Source: Hydractinia symbiolongicarpus
Taxonomy: Eukaryota; Cnidaria; Hydrozoa; Anthoathecata; Hydractiniidae
Reading direction: 5' to 3'
Assembly: GCF_029227915.1 (NCBI RefSeq)
Contig: NC_079875.1
Location: forward strand, 4,154,001 to 4,218,000
DNA length: 64,000 nucleotides
The notes under the pieces were generated by a model. The model had not been told where the DNA came from. It did not search any database and saw only the letters and a program-made list of their open reading frames with translations. The stretch's first letter is position 1. Each line of letters begins with the position of its first letter. A program made the position numbers and the translations under genes. Positions 59,422-64,000 of the stretch are shown one piece after another.

Positions 59422-59810
59422 CTTTAAAAAAAATAATAATAGGGATAGGTTTTCTGGTATTGACAGCATTCAGAGGCAATATTTTCGTTGGTGGAACACT
59501 GTAAATTTATGTATCTTCAGATTTGTTTGTTTGGGTAACTAAGGAGGCCCACCATGGTCATGACATACAGGGGGTCAACAAAGTATATTTTCCCCATGTA
59601 CGTATCTTGAATCATTTTTATTCATTGTATGTTTGCTTATGGTAACATGTTTCTTAAAACTATGTTGTATGAGATCCTTTGTGAGATGTTTTCGGACCAG
59701 AATTGGGTTACAAGTACTTTATTGGTGTACGCATTGAATCAATCACACTAATTTAGCGTTGCGTTATACACAGGAAAGAACTATTGCGAAGATAACCTAC
59801 AGGTTAGTCT

Positions 59811-59836
59811 TATATATATATATATATATATATATA
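59811..59836. repeat. (TA)n microsatellite
   Basis: About 13 uninterrupted TA units, just upstream (in gene direction) of the first recognised kinesin exon and next to the Copia cluster. Confidence 0.95.
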
Positions 59837-59977
59837 TTCCAGATTAACAATGGTAGCAGAGGAATAAAAGTGAAATGTCAAAAAGTTGGGTCTTGTAAAA
59901 CCTCATTCGAAAATTCACACCATTGTCAGTCAAGATTGTACTTGGTGTTCCAAAGTATGCAATCCAAAATCTGAACA

Positions 59978-61533
59978 CTATACTGACAATGACATCTTTA
60001 TGTTTCGATTTGATAAGACATCCAGCAGAGTTGTAGCATCAATGATATGTAAGATGTGTTGTTTATTATGCTCATAAACCTTTAAATCCATACATATTAC
60101 TTGATTAAAAGCGTTTGCCAGAGGTATACCCACAGCTGGTCTACTGTATGGCCTTTTGTATTTGTGACATATTTCACAATCATTGCAACATTTTTCGATG
60201 CATGACAAAAATTCCTTGTCATACAAATTACTATCCTTTACAAGTTTGAGTAGCTTATCTTTGACAGCATGAGCGAATTGGCGGTGCAGTTTCATAGCCT
60301 TCTTCATTTTCTCTGCCTTACTAATATTATTCAAATTTTCTCCATGTAGAATGATTTTTGTTCCTTTTTGAGCATCAAGATCACAATGTGTTAGTAGTAG
60401 ACAATAGTGTCCTGATGTGGTATATATTAAGTCAACTCTTTCCTTCCAAGGGCCAAGTCACTGGTAAAATCTAACTTCATACTGAGAGACTTCATGGTAC
60501 TACGACTAATCAGTAGTGGTATTTCAATCTCTACTATGTCAAGAGACAATTTATACTTGTTGCCACCCAGAATATAGATTTCTTGTAGCTTTTACTTCCT
60601 TTCCATCACCAAATCTATATATAGAATCAGTAGTATTTGAAACTACAGTATTTTTATCTGATTCAGAGAGAGTCACAAGATATTCATCCATCCATTTCTC
60701 CCCAGCCACTGTCTTTGTACAGCCAGAATCCAAGACACCTCTACCAAAGGATTCTCCAACAAGACAATATTGCTTTTGGTCTAAAGAGGCCTCAAAAAGG
60801 GTGATATAGATCTCTTTTACATCTTGTTTCTTTTCTGTAGGTCTATTGTTCCATGATCTGAAACCTCTTTGCTCTTGATCATCATGGCACCTCATGAGTT
60901 TCCCATCCTTCTCAACAAGATTCATTCTTGAACGTGTATTCCTTGACAAGCTGTCCTTGGTATCAGCATGAACATTTCCATATAAGCATTCCTGTTTCAC
61001 AGGAAGAGCTCCCAAATGTGCAGCGTCTTCTGCTGTGTTCAGTTCTCCAAATATCTTTATGATTGTGTTCTTCATATTCTTATACTTAAGTTCTGCACAA
61101 GTTGTACAAGCCAGTTTTTCATTTTCTTCAGACATATTCGCAGCTGTGAGAAGAAAATATGCCCTGACAGCTTCAGGCAATGCCATATCATATTTGGATA
61201 TCTTATTGTAGAGCTTCAAAAACTAAAATCAGGAAATTTGTCTCCACTATTTCCCTTATAGTCATAAAATGCTCTTGTGCTTTCATCTTTCAAATATATT
61301 GAATCTAGCTTAGATATATTCTTGTCCAAGCCATCATCTGATCCCACTTCTGCAGGTGTGAGGTCGCGCACTGCCTCCCATGCCTGACCAGTCAGTGACA
61401 GGAATACAGCTGGACCTTGCTTTTTCTTTGGTAGTTCTATAAACATCTGTCAGATCTCCAAATCGTTCTTCCAACTGCTATAGTCATCATCCTCTTTAAA
61501 CGCTGGTGGAGCCTTCAATGTTGTTACTGCCAT
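59978..61533 (-). mobile_element. Copia-type retrotransposon fragment: gag, protease, integrase start
   Basis: From ATG 61533 on minus, a Copia gag begins (MAVTTLKAPPAFKED) with an in-frame TGA at 61450-61452, then KKKQGPAVFLSLTGQAWEAV. After further frame breaks comes a protease (VLDSGCTKTVAGEKW, about 60683-60730) and a pre-integrase/integrase zinc region (KLHRQFAH, CCNDCEICHKYKRP). It stops at about 59978 soon after the first catalytic Asp region (VICMDL). RT and RNase H are absent on this side. LTRs were not identified. Confidence 0.85.
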
Positions 61534-61611
61534 TGTTCAACAAACCACTTCCCAATTGGTTTGCACACACACGTGTCAACAAATAGCCAACATCTAGAGT
61601 ATGGTACAAAC

Positions 61612-62590
61612 GAGTGAGAAGTAAAATGTTGAAACTTGGTGGTGAAATGTGTACCTACGATCTTGCTGTGTTTTACTGGTATAGCAAATTACTGGAATGG
61701 TAAAGCAAATTACTGGAATTCTTGTTTGCCATGTTGATGACTTTGTGTATGGTGGTAGTCCAGCTTTCCACAAAGATGTTATTGCTAAACTTTTCGAAAC
61801 GTTCAAAATCACTACGCAATCAAGCTCAACCTAAGTATCTAGGATTAGATGTAAATCAATTTAAAAGCAAAAGTAAGATTAATCAAGTGAGCTATATAGA
61901 GTCTATATAGAGATAACTGTTAATATTGAAAATGATGTTAACAATGAACGAAAATTGACTAGCAAAGAAATGACCATGCTGAGATCGTTGAGTGGGCAAA
62001 TTGCTTGGGTGGCCGGAAAAACCCGCCTTGATGTGGCTTATGATAGTTGCCAAACGTCTAATTATGGCAAGGAAACTACAGTTCAAAATTTGAAAGATGC
62101 CAACAAGATTACTCCAAAAATTAAGAGCAAGCATGTTGCAATAACCATTGCCAAAATTGCAAATATGAAAAATTGTGAAATTATTTGCTACACAGATGCA
62201 ACTCATGCCAGTTTGAAGTGTGGATCATCATAAGGTGCATTCATCATATTTGTGAAACACCTAAGCGAAGTTATACCAATCTGCTGGCAATCAAAGAAAC
62301 TACAAAGGGTAACCAAAAGCCCATTTGCTTCGGAAACACTTGCTCTGAGTGAAGGAGCTGATGCTAGTTTTTATTTGCCCAATGTCATACAACAAATCTG
62401 CAAGTTGACGAAGGTTCCAAAGATCATTTGTATTATCGACAACAAGTCATTATTTGAAACCTTGAAAACGACAAATGTCACAAAGGATTTTAGAATGCGA
62501 GTTGATATAGCCAGATTGAGGCAGATGGTGGAACAAGATGAGATTACTGTCAATTGGGTTGAGAAAAACACCAATCAGCCTACTGCTTGA
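61612..62590 (+). mobile_element. Copia-type fragment: end of RT and RNase H
   Basis: MLKLGGEMCTYDLAVFY, then VCHVDDFVYGG at about 61725 (the Asp-Asp box of Copia RT), YLGLDVNQ, LSGQIAWVAGKTRLDVAYDS, and RNase H blocks (CYTDATHASLK, WQSKKLQRVTKSPFASETLA, IDNKSLFETLKTTNVTKDFR). Frames shift near 61830 and a stop lies at 62231-62233. It is oriented opposite to the gag-protease fragment that starts only about 80 bp away. Confidence 0.85.
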
Positions 62591-62798
62591 CAAAACATGG
62601 AACTACAACTATCTCTACAATAATTGATTCTAGTGATTACCGTTTTGTTTTTTGATGATTTTAATTTGTTTTTCATGTTGACTGTGACAAACAGTTGCTG
62701 CATGCAATTTGATATTCTCCTTGTGTTGGCTTTAAAATTGTGTTACTGGTGGCAATATTGATATTACGATATGTGTTAATTCTGATGTTATCTTTCAG

Positions 62799-64000
62799 TA
62801 ACCAATACAATAGTATTAGAGACCAGTGAAGCCTTCAAGTTACCTCATCAAGGTCAGAATCATTTAACAGCAGCAACTGGAGTAAAAACCATTACTGACA
62901 GATTGGACAAAATATATTTAAAAGATGAGAATCAAACTGCTTACCTAGCTTGTGAAACCTTTGAAAGATTTAAGCAGCCACCTAAGACGAGTATGAATGA
63001 CTATCTTATAGAGTTTGAACGGTTATACCATAAGATCCAAGGACATCATATGGTACTTCCTGATGGGGTGTTGGCATATAAAGTTCTACAAAGTGCCAAC
63101 AATAGAAGAATAAATCCACGCGATCAATCTGGAAGTCCTGCAAGATGCAATATTTGCCAATCTATATATCACTGGGCTTCAAACTGTCCACACTCTTATG
63201 AGAACCAGGAGCCTGAGGATGTTAGAAAAGATGATAGTCATTCAAAGGTTACGTTTTTTGCAAAAATCAGAGAAGATGAAATGCAATCTCTGGTAGGTGA
63301 AACCCTACCATGTGCAGTTTTAGACTGTGGTTGCACAAAGAGCATTTGTGGTAATAATTGGTATCAATGTTTTATTGATAATCTTGAAAATGATAAATTG
63401 CCTGAAGAGCATCCCAGCCAAATAAGGTTTAAATTTGGAGATAGTGAAGCAGTTTGTTCTATGAAAAAAGTGTTCTTACCTGTAATTATTGGCTCAAAAG
63501 AAGTTTATCTGGAGACGGAAATTGTCCCAAACGAAATTCCTTTGTTGCTGAGTCAAGCTTCCATGAAAAAAGCAAAGGGAGTTTTAGATTTTAGCAACGA
63601 TTCGGTTACAATGTTTGGAGAATACCATCCTTTAAATTTACCACCACAGGTAACTATTGCATACCTTTGAACAACAACACAATAGAGATGGATGAAAAGA
63701 GACATGACCACTTGTTACCCCAGGTTGCCTTTGTTTGTGCAAGTACAAAATCAAGAAAAAGTAAGATTATTAAACTTCATCGTCAATTTTGCTATCCAAG
63801 TGCTGAAAAATTAAAATCTCTCATCAAAGCATCAAATTCCTTCTTAAATGACCAAAGTGAAGTTATGAAAGTCATGAAATTGTGAAGTGTGCATCAGATA
63901 CAGAAGACCGCATCCTATTGTTGGCTTACCAATGTCATCGTAATTTAACCAATGTGTAGCTCTAGATCTTGTGCAACTTTCGCAATCATTATGGTTTATC
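62799..64000 (+). mobile_element. Second Copia-type element: gag, protease, integrase start (runs off the window)
   Basis: ITDRLDKIYLKDENQTAY and MNDYLIEFERLYHKI are Copia gag. A zinc knuckle CNICQSIYHWASNC follows at about 63150, and a protease VLDCGCTKSICGNNW at about 63319-63363, where Cys replaces the usual Ser after the catalytic Asp. After a stop at 63668-63670 comes a pre-integrase segment (KIIKLHRQFCYPSAEKLKSL) and, in shifted frame, VALDL. It differs clearly from the minus-strand copy, so it belongs to another family or subfamily. Confidence 0.85.

Overview
Eukaryotic nuclear DNA, AT-rich, with short coding exons split by GT-AG introns, many decayed transposons and simple repeats. 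No bacterial features were seen (no operons, CRISPR or rRNA). I read it as an invertebrate genome, most likely a cnidarian and perhaps a hydrozoan. The reasons are a calmodulin-binding type C-terminal kinesin known from sea urchin and plants, a RecQ-like helicase/DUF6589 transposon remnant, BEL/Pao, Penelope and Copia elements, and short foldback repeats with a GTCCCAGGG-type end that I associate with cnidarian genomes. The species is inference. All exon models below were assembled by hand from splice signals and matching reading phases.

Layout. 1-3.4 kb: a possible terminal exon, a long heptamer tandem repeat, a perfect hairpin and a MITE carrying six TGACGTCA sites. 3.4-4.5 kb: one intronless gene of unknown function with a possible N-myristoylation start. 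4.5-8 kb: no gene recognised. 8.0-10.6 kb: a broken mobile element with a RecQ-like helicase (+) and a DUF6589 protein (-) that converge and are both truncated. 12.1-19.9 kb: an ARL14EP-like gene (-) with two alternative first exons; its introns and 3' flank hold a 20-bp minisatellite, a polypurine tract and SINEs. 20.6-27.6 kb: a complete but mutated BEL/Pao LTR retrotransposon with a 5-bp target duplication.

28.1-35.2 kb: a five-exon mTERF-family mitochondrial protein gene (-) whose introns host a Penelope element and several MITEs. It is head-to-head, 277 bp apart, with an intronless five-finger C2HC zinc-finger gene (+, 35.5-37.2 kb, ZNF474/ZC2HC1-like). 39.7-59.4 kb: a kinesin-14 gene (-) of the KCBP/kinesin-C type, of which 37 phase-consistent exons (at least 1,532 residues) are visible; its 5' end is not found. 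59.9-64 kb: three Copia fragments in mixed orientation.

Four host genes are well supported (ARL14EP-like, mTERF, C2HC finger protein, kinesin), plus one unknown intronless gene. The rest is mobile or repetitive DNA. Many of the longer open frames start with TTG, CTG or GTG and lie in repeats or antisense to exons; they were not accepted.
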